A stretch of DNA of 64,000 nt from contig OY365808.1 in the NCBI GenBank assembly GCA_959347315.1, positions 1,407,212-1,471,211 on the forward strand, read 5' to 3'. This DNA comes from Bimastos eiseni. Taxonomy: Eukaryota; Annelida; Clitellata; Crassiclitellata; Lumbricidae. The notes below the pieces were generated by a model that was not told where the DNA came from, did no database searches, and was given only the letters and a program-made list of their open reading frames with translations. Made by a program: the position numbers and the translations under genes. This document shows, piece after piece, positions 1 to 12,045 of the stretch (positions are counted from its first letter, which is position 1; the number at the start of each line of letters is the position of its first letter).

Positions 1-160
1 CTTTGCACTGTTCATCCTTATTTTGCATGTACTCAATATAATAAATTTTCAGAAAAATCCAGAGGGCTGTGGTGCATATCCTTGATTGATTTGACTTGGA
101 ATTTTTTTTGGTACCCAATAGTGATTTAATGTTAAGATATTTTGTGGATTTTCTTTGTAG

Positions 161-3100
161 AACTGTGAAGGTCAGATGGTCTTGACTATCAGTGGATGTT
201 GTCTGGTCACGCTCACCCATGGATTGACTCTGAAAGAACACCCATCATATTGGTGTGACTCCCTTGATTGATTTCTAAATAGGGATGATCCGAAACTCGA
301 ATTGGATGCTCGGACGAGTATCATAGTGCTCGGCTTTACTCAGACAACCGATGGGTCGGAGCATTAATAAAAGTCATGACAAGACTTGTGAAAAAAATCG
401 GCATTCCGATTGTTTTTCTTTTTTTAAAAATAAAATCGGATTTTTTTATTTACAAAACGATAATCGCGGTTCATTTTTGTATCACTTCAACGTACAAACT
501 GAGGCTCAAAAAAAGAAATTCATGAAACTGTGTAAACTGCCGTACAAAAAAATCAAGAGAATGAGACTTTTTTTAGATATTCCGACTCGGCACTACTCGC
601 TCGCAGTACTCTGCAGGAAATTGATGCTCGGTTCATCCCTATTCCTAAATTGCTTCCCTTTAATACACAAGATATGGCAGCCGGTTGGTCAGAATACTGG
701 CCTTGTAATTTGGAGAGCATGGATTTTCGAGTATAAATTGTAAATAAATGTATTGTTGTAGCTGTCTGAAAAATGTCCCATTGTTGATTATTATTATTAA
801 TTTGCTTATTAGTTATCATTATGTGATAGGTAACTAATTAATAATAATTAGTAATTGGTTATAATGATAATAAATGAACAGAAATGTCATGAAGTGAACT
901 TTCTGTTACATTACAAACTAGACTCGTTTTTTTTCATTAGGATACGCTACTGTCTCACGACCTCCCATTAATGTTGTTTGCAAGACTATTGCCCGTTCTA
1001 AGATGGTTTAAAGCAATTTTAGATTTCTTTATAATATAAAGAATTTCCTAGCAGAAAGAACAAGCGTTGCCTTGCTGTTTGACATGTGACTTTTAGAATT
1101 TAAGTTTCGAACTCAATTAAAAATTGTTCTTTCACCATCTTAGGATTGGCCAACATCTAATAATTAAATCATGGATAAATAATTAAATATAATTTAATTA
1201 ATAACAAAATATATAATTGGTAATTAATGGTAGTTGTTTTGTAGTTAGTATTTAATATTATTTATTTAGCGTCAGTGTTAGATGCGCAAAGCATCGACCG
1301 GTGGTGCTACAAAATCAGTCCGTTATCATTGTTCATTTAGTTCGATGTCTTGTTCTTGGTTGTTTCAGTATGTCACGCCCAGAACTGCAGAAAAAACTTC
1401 AGAATTATCGCCGTAACTCGTTAAGTGTCTTTGACTTTCATTGTTTATTGCATCAATTACACAGTAATTTAAGGCAAATGACGAGATTACTTGTTCAGAG
1501 TCTGCCGAGCAGGCTCAAACCCACATTTGTTGAATGAAAGGCCTGATGCGCTACTGAATGGATCTATGGGTTGGTGTTAAGTTTACTGTTGAGCTGTGTA
1601 TCTTAGAGAGAGAAGAGTAGTTGCGTGAGATGAATGAAGAGGTGGACTTGTGTTTGAAGAGTTTGTGACTTCATTTTCGTGTCCACTGCATATGAAGACA
1701 GAAGACTGCAAGCCCTCTCCATTGCCACCTCATCTTAAAGGTTCTTAATTAAAAAGCACTGCAAATAGTCTTATACATGCATACAGGTCTCATAAACTGT
1801 TGGGTGGAATGTATCTCTGGGCATCACATCTACCTTGAGATGGTATTAGTGAATAACGTTGCCCTCAACTTAGTGTTTAAGTCAGTAAGTGATAAAAGTA
1901 AATACGTACTTTATTGAACTGCAGGAAGATCATATGAACATTCAAAGTGATCATAATAAGCAATTACAAAATAGACGTCCTTGGAGTTGTGAGAAAAAAG
2001 AGAAAGCAGGAAATGTAGTGCTTATTAATTTCACTTTGTAAACTCTGCTTAATGAACAACAGATTGACGACAGAGTTTGTTTGATATTTGTGTTATTTAA
2101 TAATTATTTTGATTATCAATTATGAAAGTAGTAATCTATATTTAAACGTTTTTGCTTAATAGTAAAGTTAATTTAATGAGTTCTGTTGTTTCTCAGGCAG
2201 CCAGCAGAAGGCAGCTGCCTAGCAGAATCGAGCCTAGCAATTTCTCTTCTGATGGCACAGATGTCGGACGATGTTGCTGCTGCTCACACCCAATCACAGC
2301 TGACATTCAGTCTGGATCGGTTAGCGACCTTCTGCGAACCTCCTTGCCTTGAAAAATTTATGATCAGCGACAAAGATCAGCTGAGACTTGCAGTCATTGA
2401 AGGTAGCTGGAAAGTCTCTACCACTTGTTGTCTAAAGAGGTGGTAATTAAAGAGGTGGTTCTTAAAGTGGTGGTACTTAATTTGATATTACTTAAAGTGG
2501 TAGTTCTTAAAGTGGTGGTATTTGAAGTGGTGGTACTTAAAGTTGTGGTACTCGAACCGGTAGCGGTCTTCAGATCTCTTGTCCTTAAATTGATAATTTT
2601 TCTGCTTATAAAACTTAGCCAGCTCACTGTTAAATGTTGGTAGCGTTAAGCAGCTCAGTTTATGATCATGGGGGCTAAATGGTGGGATTAATAACTAGTA
2701 TATTAATATGGTTAAAAATGTGAATAATATACAAAATTTGCCTTTCCATAATATGAGGGCGGGTGAACACTCCTCTCCCTCGCTGTCTTATCAACCCACC
2801 ACAGTGTTTGGTCAGTGCTCCTTAGAGCTAAGGTGCCTTGTGGCACAAGTAGGGCAGAAATCTCAAACGAGGTTTATGCGCTGTTGGGGATTTGACCCTC
2901 TGACCTCTTGATTGACAACCCAGCATGCTATCAGCTATAAATAAGTACTGCTACTTACTGGTTACTACTTCCAACGAAAAAGTTCATAACAATTGTACAA
3001 ACTGCCAAACAAATCAAGGGAATAAGACATCAAATATTCACTACTCGGTTCTCGGCAGGAATTGATGCTCAGTTCATCCCTACGAGGATATGCTTTACAA

Positions 3101-6100
3101 ATAGCCCGTTAGTTACTAGGATGGATATATATCTATGACCTGCAACGGTAGTTGCAAATAATCTGTGCCCTGCATTTGGCGTCTAAGTACCTTTTTTCTG
3201 TGTTCATACAGAATGGTTGCACGATTACTGTCCGGTCGAAGAAACACCAACTCTACCTTCATCTTCATGCTCCGAGATTGCAATCCAGGCAGACCTGCCA
3301 TCCCAGGTGTGTCGGAAGTCGCCAACTCCATTACCTACAAGCCGTTCAAAGACTCTCTGCGACGCATCAGTCCAGGTGACGTTTTGTATGCTTGACCCAT
3401 TGCCTCGCCCCACCATGGCCGACATCGGGGTGGAAGTTGGCAACTCCCTTCTGTTCAACACTCAGTCCATCGCAGATCGAGCAAGAGCAAATGAGTGTTC
3501 AGAGGGTAACCTTCCAGTTGAGGTGCCTTGTTCTGCTCCGCCTCCTCCTGTCCTGGTGCCGTGCGTCCAAGACTTCCCGCCGAGGGAAGAGATGTGGTCA
3601 TCGGGTTCCAGTCTCCGGCTTTCATGTGATGAGGAAGCAGATGACCTTCGACCTGACCCCAATCTGGAGATGCTTGGTCAAAAACTCGCTTCATCTGATT
3701 CTTCAGAAAATATGGTTAATAATCAGTTTTTTGTTCATTGGATTTTCTTATTTTGTCATTCTAAAGTTGAGAATGATGAGTCACTACAACAAACAGTGAT
3801 TAGAAGGAAGCTGAGGTTCTTTGGACATGTCATGCAATCAGATGGTTTAGAAAAGAAAATGATGTTGGCGTGCGGAGAAGGAAGGAGAAAACGGGGATGA
3901 CCAAGGAAAAAATGGATGGACAAGATACACGAGAGAACCGGAAAGAACTTGGAATATTTAGGAGATGGGACTTCAAAAAGAAAGATTTGGAGAAGTTTTG
4001 TTGTTGCGATGGCTAGAGTTCCAAGAACTGACAGCACAAGGTAACAAGGTCATTCTAAAATGATTTTTTTTTTCTTTGCATTTTTATCAGAGTATTTTGT
4101 CATATTATACAATTTTTTATCATTAACAAATAAATTAATTATTAAATTATCATTATTGTATTAACTGCTAATGATGAACTGTAAGTTCGCTTGGATGCTG
4201 TCAGTTTGATAATAAAATGAAGTGGAAATAAAAAATTAGTTAAGTTACTTATTATAATAAGGTTAGTAATTACTGAATTGGTAGTGTTTATTTATTAATA
4301 TTATTATTTTTATATTTGTGTTATTTAGTAATTATAGTTGGTTTTCGGTTTTGAAATTGGTTATCTATAATTAGTTTATACTTATTTGTTAAAATTTTGA
4401 TAAATTTCTTCTTAGCATTACTTTGTTGAGTGCTTCACACATGTCTATCTTTTCCAATGTGTTTTACTTTTGTCTTCTTTATCTTAGACTGTAGATGATG
4501 AATCTCAATTCAGCATCTCTCCATCTAGGGTTAAGATAGCCACTGCATCTTCATCACGAATCATCTCAATTCCTGGACCTTCTAAACGGAGATTCCATCT
4601 AGAGGAATCAACCCTTGATCCAGTTATGACTGGCATTCTGTGTTGCAGTGACCCAGAACGACTCGACCCAGTTATCAGAACTGGGGCGAACTTACAGTTC
4701 ATTCAGTCGACCCAGGTCGATTATCTTTCTTCGCAGCACTGTCCTATTGAACCAGATTTTCCGTTGTCCCCTGTTATGCGATCGAGTGAACTCGAACCCT
4801 CCACACAATCGTTTGAGCCGTTCGTTTACGAGACCGCTCCGGTTGACAGTGCTGAAACTGTGCCTGGCTCTGAAAACTTTCCCTGTGTGGGAAATATTCC
4901 ACATTGGGCAACTGTTTCTCATGTCTGTGAATCTGTTGTTGCTGGTGTAAAATTTTCCAATAGGGAAAACGTTCCTATTTCTGGAGATGATCTCAAAGGG
5001 GGAAATGTATCTAACGGCAGAAATATTTTCAAGGTTGGAAATGTTCCACACATTGGGAATTTTTTGGATGTTGAAAATGTTGTGGAGAGTGGAAATATTT
5101 CTGTCGGTGGAAACAATCCGAAATTTGACAGCATTCAGAAAGGTCAAAGTGGGAAAATCACTTGTAGTGGTAGAAGTGTGGATTGGTCCTCTCTGCCAGA
5201 CATGCTCACTTTTGGCTCAGGTGCTCGTGAATGTGGAGCCAAGGAATGCGGAAAAGGGGATGATGTTAGACCGTCGAGCATCCTTGAATGTGTCTCTGAG
5301 ACAGAGAGACCAGCAGAAGATGTTTCCATCGCAAGGATTGTCGGCCATATCTGGATATCATCTGCGCGTCAACCGTGTCAAAGAGGTGGTGTGGGCGAGA
5401 TGGAAGAGAGTGGAGCAGCTGAAAAATTTGAAGGTAATACAACATGTGAGAGTTGTGCAGTTGAAAAGTTTGGAGAGGATATGATAGGTGAGAGCAGGGC
5501 AGTTGAAAAATTTGTAGAGAAAAAATCAGGTGAGAGCATAGCAGCTGATAAAACAACAATTGAGAATCCAGATGGTGAGAGATCATGTGAATCTAGAGAT
5601 GGTGAGAGAGGAACTGCGAAAAATTACAAGAAAACAGATAACGTGAGGAGAGACGAGAGATCGAGTAACATCAGAAGAGAGTCAGGAACGATTGTTGTGA
5701 GAACAGAAGATGTGAGAGAGAATGATGATACAAGGAATGATGATCCTGCAGTTAGAACCAAAGGTGCAAAAACAGAATTAAATATGTCGCCATGTCGTAC
5801 TCGGATATCTTGCAGACAGCTAATCCCTGCCACGGTGTCGGTTCCTCCTCCGCTATCAGTCAGTAAAAAGACAGTCCCTGCCAATGTTTCAGTCCGTGTT
5901 TCTGCCAGTATTGCTAATCAGGATTCCTCTCTCATTGTGTCAATCTCTGATCAGTTGGCCTCTGCCAGTGTGTCAGTTGCCAATCAACAGGGCTCTGCCA
6001 GTGTGTCAGTTGCCAATCAACAGGGCTCTGCCAGTGTGTCAGTTGCCAATCAACAGGGCTCTGCCAGTGTGTCAGTTGCCAATCAACAGGGCTCTGCCAG

Positions 6101-8773
6101 TGTGTCAGTTGCCAATCAACAGGGCTCTGCCAGTGTGTCAGTTGCCAATCAACAGGGCTCTGCCAGTGTGTCAGTTGCCAATCAACAGGGCTCTGCCAGA
6201 GTGTCTGTTTCTGAACAAATGACCTCTGCCAGAGAGTCAATATTCAATCATTTGACCTCTGCTAATCTGGTCTCTCATAGGATATCTGGAGCCAGCCCAA
6301 ACACGGGTCGCTCCGTACAGTTGGAAGCTGCCAGATCTGATCTGCGTATTAACCTTCCCACTTTGACCACATCATCCGTGGCCTGTACTAACATGTTTCT
6401 GCCGGTTTCGGTCACTGGCACCACTTCATCGCCAAGGTTTTTGGTAGGTTGTTCGAAAACGTTGCTGGCTAATAACCATTCCAAACACAGCACCAAATCC
6501 TCTTGTCCACCGGATATAGTAACTCAGGCCAGAGGGAAAGTTCCTTGCGTGTCCAAACTGGGATGTACTTTTCCAACTTCGAAACCTTTGGAAGAGGAGT
6601 CGGAGGAAGCAGAAATGGATTCTTTTGACGAACTTCTCATCTTGTCTGCTGAATCATCAAAGCTGCATGCAGAACTTGAACCCAGCGATTCATCTGCTCA
6701 CAACTTTGTTGATCCTGTCAAAAATTCCGCTCACAAACTGCAATCGACGAGCGTCTCAGCGCGCGAAAAAGCCACAGAGCGAACTGATGAGGTTGCAACA
6801 AACGTTATAAAGCAGAAAAGTGGGGAAAAGAAGAGTAAGAAATCTTCGACTAGTGAAAAAGGAAGCAGGCTTTCTCTGGGTAGGAGACGAGATCCGACGG
6901 CGTTGTTTGCCAAACGCGGTTTGAAGAAATTACCAAATAATCGCAAACGAAAGCTTTTCAACGTTGATCAGCTGCTGGAGAGAATTTCGAGCGGCACTCA
7001 GACAGATAGTGATAGCAGCAACATCACATTGGAAAAACGACGGACAATTCTTGACAGCGGACTGGTTGGGAACAGATTAAAAGGTAAGGCTAAAGAAACA
7101 GACTCAAGAAAAGAGGTTGATATGATTGGCAAAGTAACAGTAGGACTTGATAGTGGGCCGTCAGGTAGCAACGGTGTGGTCGCAGGTGTTATTTCTGGGT
7201 TGAAAACGTTGTCGTGTGAAATTGCAAAGGACAGAGAGCATACGAAGAAGTCTAAGATAAAAGAGACGAAAGTTGCAGACACACCTCTGGCTCAAGAAGA
7301 ATTGATCAGACCTGTTGAGTTAGGGCAGAAACCACACGACAAGTCTGGGGTGTCGAATATCATTCACATGGATATGCATTTGGTGAAAAATAGGGGTGTA
7401 GCCGCTGCGGGTGCTAACACTGTTCGATTAGTTCCTTTAGGATTTGCTGCAGCTGAAGGGAGCAGAAAGCATACAAGGAAGATTGGAGGACAGCAAACCT
7501 ATTCTGACGGTAACTGCAAATTGTCCGAGGACCGTAGTTGGGCAGTTGCTAAAGACAAACTACTCGTAGGGAGGTCGTTGAGTTCAGGAAATCGCCGGTC
7601 GTCCACCGATATGTTCACTGGGTTGATGCATAAGCCGAGCGACCAAGAGATGCCTGAGGATACGACATATCCTCGGTTTCCTTTTAACTTTGTTCCAAAA
7701 GATACTGAAAGTTGTGATAAGTCAGATATGCAATCTTGTCGCAAAGATATTGGTACACTTGTCAATACCAAGTCTCGTGATTCACCTGCAAGAAATAACC
7801 CTAATTCTGATATTCTCAAACATACCACGTCTAACAAAGATATCGTGAGAGATGAGAATAGAGCTACTGCGAGGAATGTAAATTCTCGCAATCGAGAAAC
7901 CGTAGAAAATTCTGGGTCTAGCGCGGGTGGGGTATCGTCAAAATCGGGTGAATCACAGACGTCCGTCCCTGAAAGGCTAACGTTGCCTACTCCGAAGAAC
8001 TCTCTTCCGTCACACCAGCCTCCTAGGCAGTCGATTCCACGTGATGATGATCAACCGTCGCCAGTTAACGGTGAACATTCGTCGCCAAAATTCAACAGAG
8101 ATCGAATTAAGGTGACTATGCAATATTTAAACTCCATAAAATTACTACTTTTTAGTATGTTTGTTCACTTTTATATCTAAAAGCGTAGTTGTGCCTTTTC
8201 TTTAATTTTAATTGACCGTTCTGGATACTTTATCTAATCTTAATTTATCAATGTTTCGTCTATGCTGCGTGTGTGGATGACACCCAAGGCTTCACAATCG
8301 ATAAGATGCATCTTTGTGAACAACTCATTATACTTCGTTTGTAGTTATCGACTAAGTGTAGTTATCATTACCTTAACTCTGCCTGCATCTACAGTGAGTG
8401 TAACTTCTTGTCTGCAATTCTGTTTCCTTTCTTTAGGGGCACCATTTAAAGAAATTACGTTGTTTTGTGGTTATTTTTTTTAGATTATAAATGTTCTTGT
8501 AGGAAAGCTAAAAATGATTTTGATTCATTGTGGGTGAAGAGGAATGCCAAAATGTATACATTGCATATGGTGTCAATAAAGCGGTTTTATTCGTTACTCT
8601 TTGCCCTTTTTTAAATAATACAGCTGTTTAAGTTAAATGAAATTTGTTTTATGTTGCAGATGCTTATCGGTCGTGATAGGATGACAGCAGATACAACAAA
8701 AGCCTTCAGCTGTTCTAATCTTCCAGATAACTTGAAGTGCTGGACTTTCGATTATTTCAAGAAATGGTCCTAA
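161..8773 (+). CDS. Large disordered repeat-containing protein, 3' part of gene, function unknown
   Basis: I do not recognise this gene. Five exons join without a frame break: 161-252, 2197-2402, 3212-3714, 4488-8111 and 8660-8773 (stop TAA). Together they give 1512 codons; the 5' end lies left of the window. Exon boundaries follow GT..AG signals, and the phases (2, 1, 0, 0) match at every junction. The first exons look globular (for example LTISGCCLVTLTHG, DKDQLRLAVIEEWLHDYC). The 3.6-kb fourth exon is low-complexity Ser/Asn/Glu/Lys-rich sequence with three kinds of internal repeat. The last exon codes 37 residues ending in an aromatic motif (LKCWTFDYFKKWS). The motif GTQTD and weaker relatives (IQAD, VQVT) resemble dynein light chain LC8-binding peptides; this is only a suggestion. 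No signal peptide or membrane segment is seen in the window. The exon 3 donor (ATG|GTTAAT) is weak, so that end is the least sure. Confidence 0.72.
280..641. mobile_element. Non-autonomous hAT-like MITE, 362 bp
   Basis: The ends are inverted repeats (TAGGGATGATCCGA left, TCGGTTCATCCCTA right). They are flanked by an 8-bp target duplication with one mismatch (tttctaaa at 272-279, ttcctaaa at 642-649). An 8-bp duplication and TAGGG ends fit the hAT superfamily. It lies in an intron of the unidentified 5' gene. Diverged relatives occur elsewhere in the window. Confidence 0.75.
650..2196. other. Remainder of intron, no gene supported
   Basis: AT-rich intron sequence of the 161-8773 gene. An open stretch near 1370-1537 has no matching donor for the exon at 2197 and is not needed for the frame. 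I see no clear element here. Confidence 0.5.
2443..2560. repeat. Degenerate short tandem repeat, GTGGTACTTAAA-like
   Basis: About eight imperfect units of 12-18 bases containing 'gtggt' followed by 'acttaaa' or 'tcttaaa', just downstream of the exon ending at 2402. Both strands are open here only because of the repeat. Confidence 0.7.
2830..2940 (-). mobile_element. SINE-like fragment with tRNA-type B box
   Basis: Around 2887-2930 'ggatttgaccctctgacctc' and following bases read on the reverse strand like the B-box end of a tRNA-derived SINE (GGTCAAATCC). Only a partial copy; the A box is not clear. Confidence 0.3.
2985..3090 (+). mobile_element. Diverged end fragment of the TAGGGATGA MITE family
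   Basis: The stretch 'caaactgccaaacaaatcaa' through 'gctcagttcatccctac' matches the right part of the element at 280-641 in order and orientation. It is truncated on the left. Confidence 0.55.
3774..4044 (+). mobile_element. LINE reverse-transcriptase C-terminal fragment
   Basis: The translation contains RRKLRFFGHVMQSDGLEKKM, then GRRKRG, then PRKKWMDKI. This is the conserved tail after the reverse transcriptase of RTE-type and related non-LTR retrotransposons (R-RLRFFGH...GRPRKRW). A single in-frame TGA at 3898-3900 sits where CGA is expected (GRPRK), which fits a CpG-to-TpG change. It lies in the intron between 3714 and 4488. Confidence 0.75.
4045..4487. other. AT-rich intron end, nothing recognised
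   Basis: Plain AT-rich intron sequence ending in a good polypyrimidine tract and the acceptor 'tatcttag' at 4487. Confidence 0.5.
5961..6191 (+). repeat. Seven near-identical 33-bp coding repeats
   Basis: The 33-bp unit codes SASVSVANQQG and is repeated seven times with almost no base difference. Decayed copies lie on both sides (SASIANQDSS, SVSISDQLA, SARVSVSEQMT, SARESIFNHLT). The unit is a multiple of three without stops, so the array also leaves other frames and the opposite strand open; those are not genes. Confidence 0.95.
8112..8659. other. Last intron of the 5' gene
   Basis: Starts AAG|GTGACT and ends 'tatgttgcag'. It holds an AATAAA at 8577 that could serve an alternative shorter transcript, since reading through the donor gives a stop at 8178-8180. 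No other feature is seen. Confidence 0.55.
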
Positions 8774-9660
8774 GGTGTTTTAGGACGATTGCAAATCTCT
8801 TGTCACTTGGGGTAGAGCCAAAAGTACTCAAAGTCTGTTTCCTTTAACTATAATTTGATCAGTTTAAAAGTTGCATCGTGTTTGATGCCGACTTGAACAT
8901 GGCTGCAGTGTTTCTGGCCATATTTGTGTTCAGCTTTTGTTGGTCATATGTGCGCCAGTTTAATTACCAGTTTTCAAACTTTGATATATATTTTTCTACT
9001 GTGTGCATGTATTGCTATAATTTCGTCCTTGGCATTTTCGAACTTTGGCAGGAAATTAAAATGAATTTTGGTTAGTTTATGTTGAGCAAGTTTAATTTTC
9101 TTTGATCAAATGAACTTTTGGGTCATTTTTATAAAACAGTTGCAGAGTCATGCAAAAGAAAAATGGTAATCCATGATCTTGTTTGGGTGATGAAAGAAAA
9201 TGTTATTGAAATTTTTTTATATGCACTTTAAGAGGAAAAAGCTTCTTTGTTTTTACTTTATCTTCGACTTGAACATTAGAATTAATTTTTTAAAGTTGCT
9301 CAAATTAAAAGGGACTAATTGGCTGTGTGTCAGGCATCGTGTCCTTTTGTCCTTTTGTTTCTGAATTGATGTAACTATTTGAGTTTCAGTTCATTTGAGG
9401 TTAAGTTGAAATAAAAGAGGATTTACTTGAAGTAGAAAAAGCGTTCTTGTTTTAATTTATCTTCAGCTTGAGCGTTTGATTATTTAATAAAAGGACCTCA
9501 AACGATTCAATTGCATGGGACTCATTGCATGTTTGTCAGCTACTGTTTCTGTTTGATTGTTTCTTGAATTGACTTAACTGTTTGTTTAATGTTCAGTTCA
9601 TTTGTGGTTAAATAAATCGAAAGTGATCACTACTCTTTATGTCCCCAACATTTTGATTTT
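8774..9660 (+). other. Probable 3' untranslated region of the 5' gene
   Basis: T-rich non-coding sequence after the TAA at 8771-8773. Possible polyadenylation signals are 'gaaataaaag' near 9410 and 'ttaaataaat' near 9612, each at the end of one copy of a duplicated segment. Confidence 0.45.
9225..9620. repeat. Diverged direct duplication, about 180-195 bp per copy
   Basis: The segments around 9225-9420 and 9430-9620 share, in the same order, 'tttatcttc.acttga', 'aaaggga/cct', 'ttttgtttctgaattga' and 'gttcagttcatttg.ggtta', each ending near an AATAAA. Confidence 0.6.
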
Positions 9661-10274
9661 CGGAATTTTCTACCCTATTCAGTTTGTTCTGTGAGTGTTT
9701 TGGCTTTTGAGATTATTCTAGTCCAAACTTTAGGGTCGGGCATAATGGTCATCACCAAAATGACCTCCGGTAGAGTGATGGATAACAGTGTAGGGTGCAG
9801 AGCTGAGGAACCCAATACACGTATCCTCTCTATGGTTGACTAGACCTTTCGCTAGGTGGCTGCATTGGTTTAATTATTATGTATAACGCAATAGGGCGTA
9901 TTGCATGGCTCCCTCTTTGGTGGAACTTTGCCACAGAGGCCATCCGCATATTACGTACGCAGCGAGGGGAAAGGGGTTTCGAATTTTGGAAAATTTTCAT
10001 ACGGGTGCGGATGGTGGGGGAGGGATCCCGAAAATATGGACGTGTATGGGCGTCTATCTCCCCCTCACTGGAGCAAATTAATCCCCCCCCCCAACTCGTA
10101 TAATGCTTAAAAAATTAACTTTCCGTCCCCCTAGTTTCTCAATGAGATCTTCCCCTTACTCTTTGGATGGAGCATTTGCTTCAAGGTTGTTTCTAGGGTG
10201 TAGAGTGTAGAGGCCTCTGTACGTATATGTACGCAAATAATCTAACTCTGATTATGACGTGCATTCAAGATCTC

Positions 10275-10690
10275 TCTTTCTCTTCCGTCAAGTGTGTGCC
10301 GACGATGAAGTTTTTATATAATGGCTCCATTTCTGTCTGTCTACGATATGGTTGGTATCGAGGGTTGTTCTCATGTCCATGTTATTTACTTCACGATCTT
10401 GTCTGACGTTTTCCATGCGTGTCTTTGTCTTCCTTGACTCCGTGTTCCCTCCACGTGGCAATAGTGCTCTTGCTGGTATAACCTCCTTGTAATCCATTCG
10501 TGTTACATGTCCAAACCATAGTCTTCCTTTTCTGATCTAGTCTATCATTGTTTCTTTCTTTCCCAGCTCTGCCCGGGTTGTCTCATTGCAAATTCTGTCC
10601 CAGCTGGTCCTCCCCGCTATTCTGTTTTTAGCTACTTAGCCATTAAGATTCTTCATTCATCCTCCTTAGTTCCGCAAGCACCACCACTCA
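10275..10690 (-). mobile_element. LINE fragment, RT C-terminal tail
   Basis: The reverse strand translates to WDRICNETTRAELGKK, then RLWFGHVTRMDYKEVIPARA, then RMENVRQD. This is the GHV-RMD...R--NVR-D tail of RTE-like retrotransposons, with one stop between the first two parts. Truncated at both ends. Confidence 0.65.
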
Positions 10691-11884
10691 GATCCATGCG
10701 GCAAAATGCCGTGTACATTTTCAGTTTTGTTCTTGTTGACATGCTGCTCGTCTTTCACATCTTACTGAGTCTGCCAAAACATTGCTGATACTGCCTGATA
10801 GCAACAATAACAAGTAGGCCTATTATAATTATTATATCAAATTATCACAGTTCACTGCGTAATCATGCTTACGCGTACCTTATCTGCAACCCATGTATAT
10901 TGGTCCATGTCTGCAACCAATATGTAGTCTATGTACAAAGTTAGCAAATAAAGAGCGGTAGTGTAATAAAAGCATCGAAATTGGTACTAATTCGATTCAA
11001 GTTTACGTTTGCAGCTGTAAGAGGTTCGTTATATTTTTTATTTATGCTTTTCTAATTTGCATAATAATGTGCAAAGAAATTATCAAGTCGTTTTTTATTG
11101 TGTGGCGATATTCGGCAGTTTGCCTTGAAGCACGCGGCCAGTCTGCGTTAATAAATAACAATGGAGAGTTGAGTGCCGTAATTCGTACTAAATACCAGTG
11201 CAACTATTTACCATGGCTGTTAACAATATTGGATAAAGTATTGCAGTAGCTATACCAATGCTTTCTAATAAAAGTTGGCAACCCACTGAAAAATAACTTG
11301 TGGCTGAAAGTTTTTCGCCTAAGTCTTAAAGCAACACTAACCTTAACCCTGAAACCTAAACGACCCTTATCACGCATATTTAAAAAATTAGGTTTTGTAA
11401 CCCCCCCCCCAAGGTTGCGCCTGTGCATAGGTGTTCACTAGCTAAAAAATTTTTACGTGCTTGGCCATCAAAGTAACATTTTAGTTTGTATTGTGGCAGA
11501 ACTTTCGAACTTTTGTCCTAAAAGTAATAGTATTGCAATACCAATACTTTCATGAATACTTTTTGAAAGGCTTGCTGAATTTGCTCCTAGCACTTTTCTA
11601 GCACCGATTATTATAGGGAATTTCCCACAGAATCACTTGGACCAATGGAAATGTATCTGAAGTAGCCTTCAGGCAGGCTGTTCAAACAATATGCGCTGAG
11701 GTCGCATTAGTAAACATTTGGCTGCCCCAGAATCACTCAAATAGAGCGTTGGTGCCTAATCACCCACATTCCTTAATGCATTGTACTCGACAAATAAGTA
11801 AAGAATACCAATGTAAACCCGGGTAAGCTAATATATCTTAAAAGGTGAAATTTATGGCTAGCGCATCATTATCAAATATCAACT

Positions 11885-12045
11885 CACATTTTTGAGTGTT
11901 CCGTCCAGCTGATTTTCTGCATACTTCTCCATGTCCACAGTTTTAATGTCTCCCGTCTTCTTATGTGTTCTTCTCATGTTCCACGTTTCTCCTCCAAATA
12001 ACATGACATGCCACAACAGTGTTTTATCATTCTTTTCTTTAGATT
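11885..12045 (-). mobile_element. Short LINE-like fragment
   Basis: The reverse strand reads HVMLFGGETWNMRRTHKK, like the LLYG-ETW segment downstream of the catalytic core in RTE-type reverse transcriptases. Same orientation as the copy at 10275-10690. Confidence 0.45.

Noticed and set aside
351..743. 130-codon open frame near the left edge
   Set aside because: It lies mostly inside the MITE at 280-641 and has poly-Lys/Phe composition from A/T runs.
1301..1537. 78-codon open frame with LQKKLQNYRRNS
   Set aside because: No suitable donor that fits the phase of the next exon, and the exons at 161-252 and 2197-2402 already join in phase.
3455..3694. Reverse-strand frames opposite exon 3 of the 5' gene
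   Set aside because: Antisense shadows; the forward frame joins both neighbouring exons in phase.
5884..6240. Forward and reverse open frames over the 33-bp repeats
   Set aside because: Shadow frames of a stop-free repeat; the frame that continues across the 3.6-kb exon is the real one.
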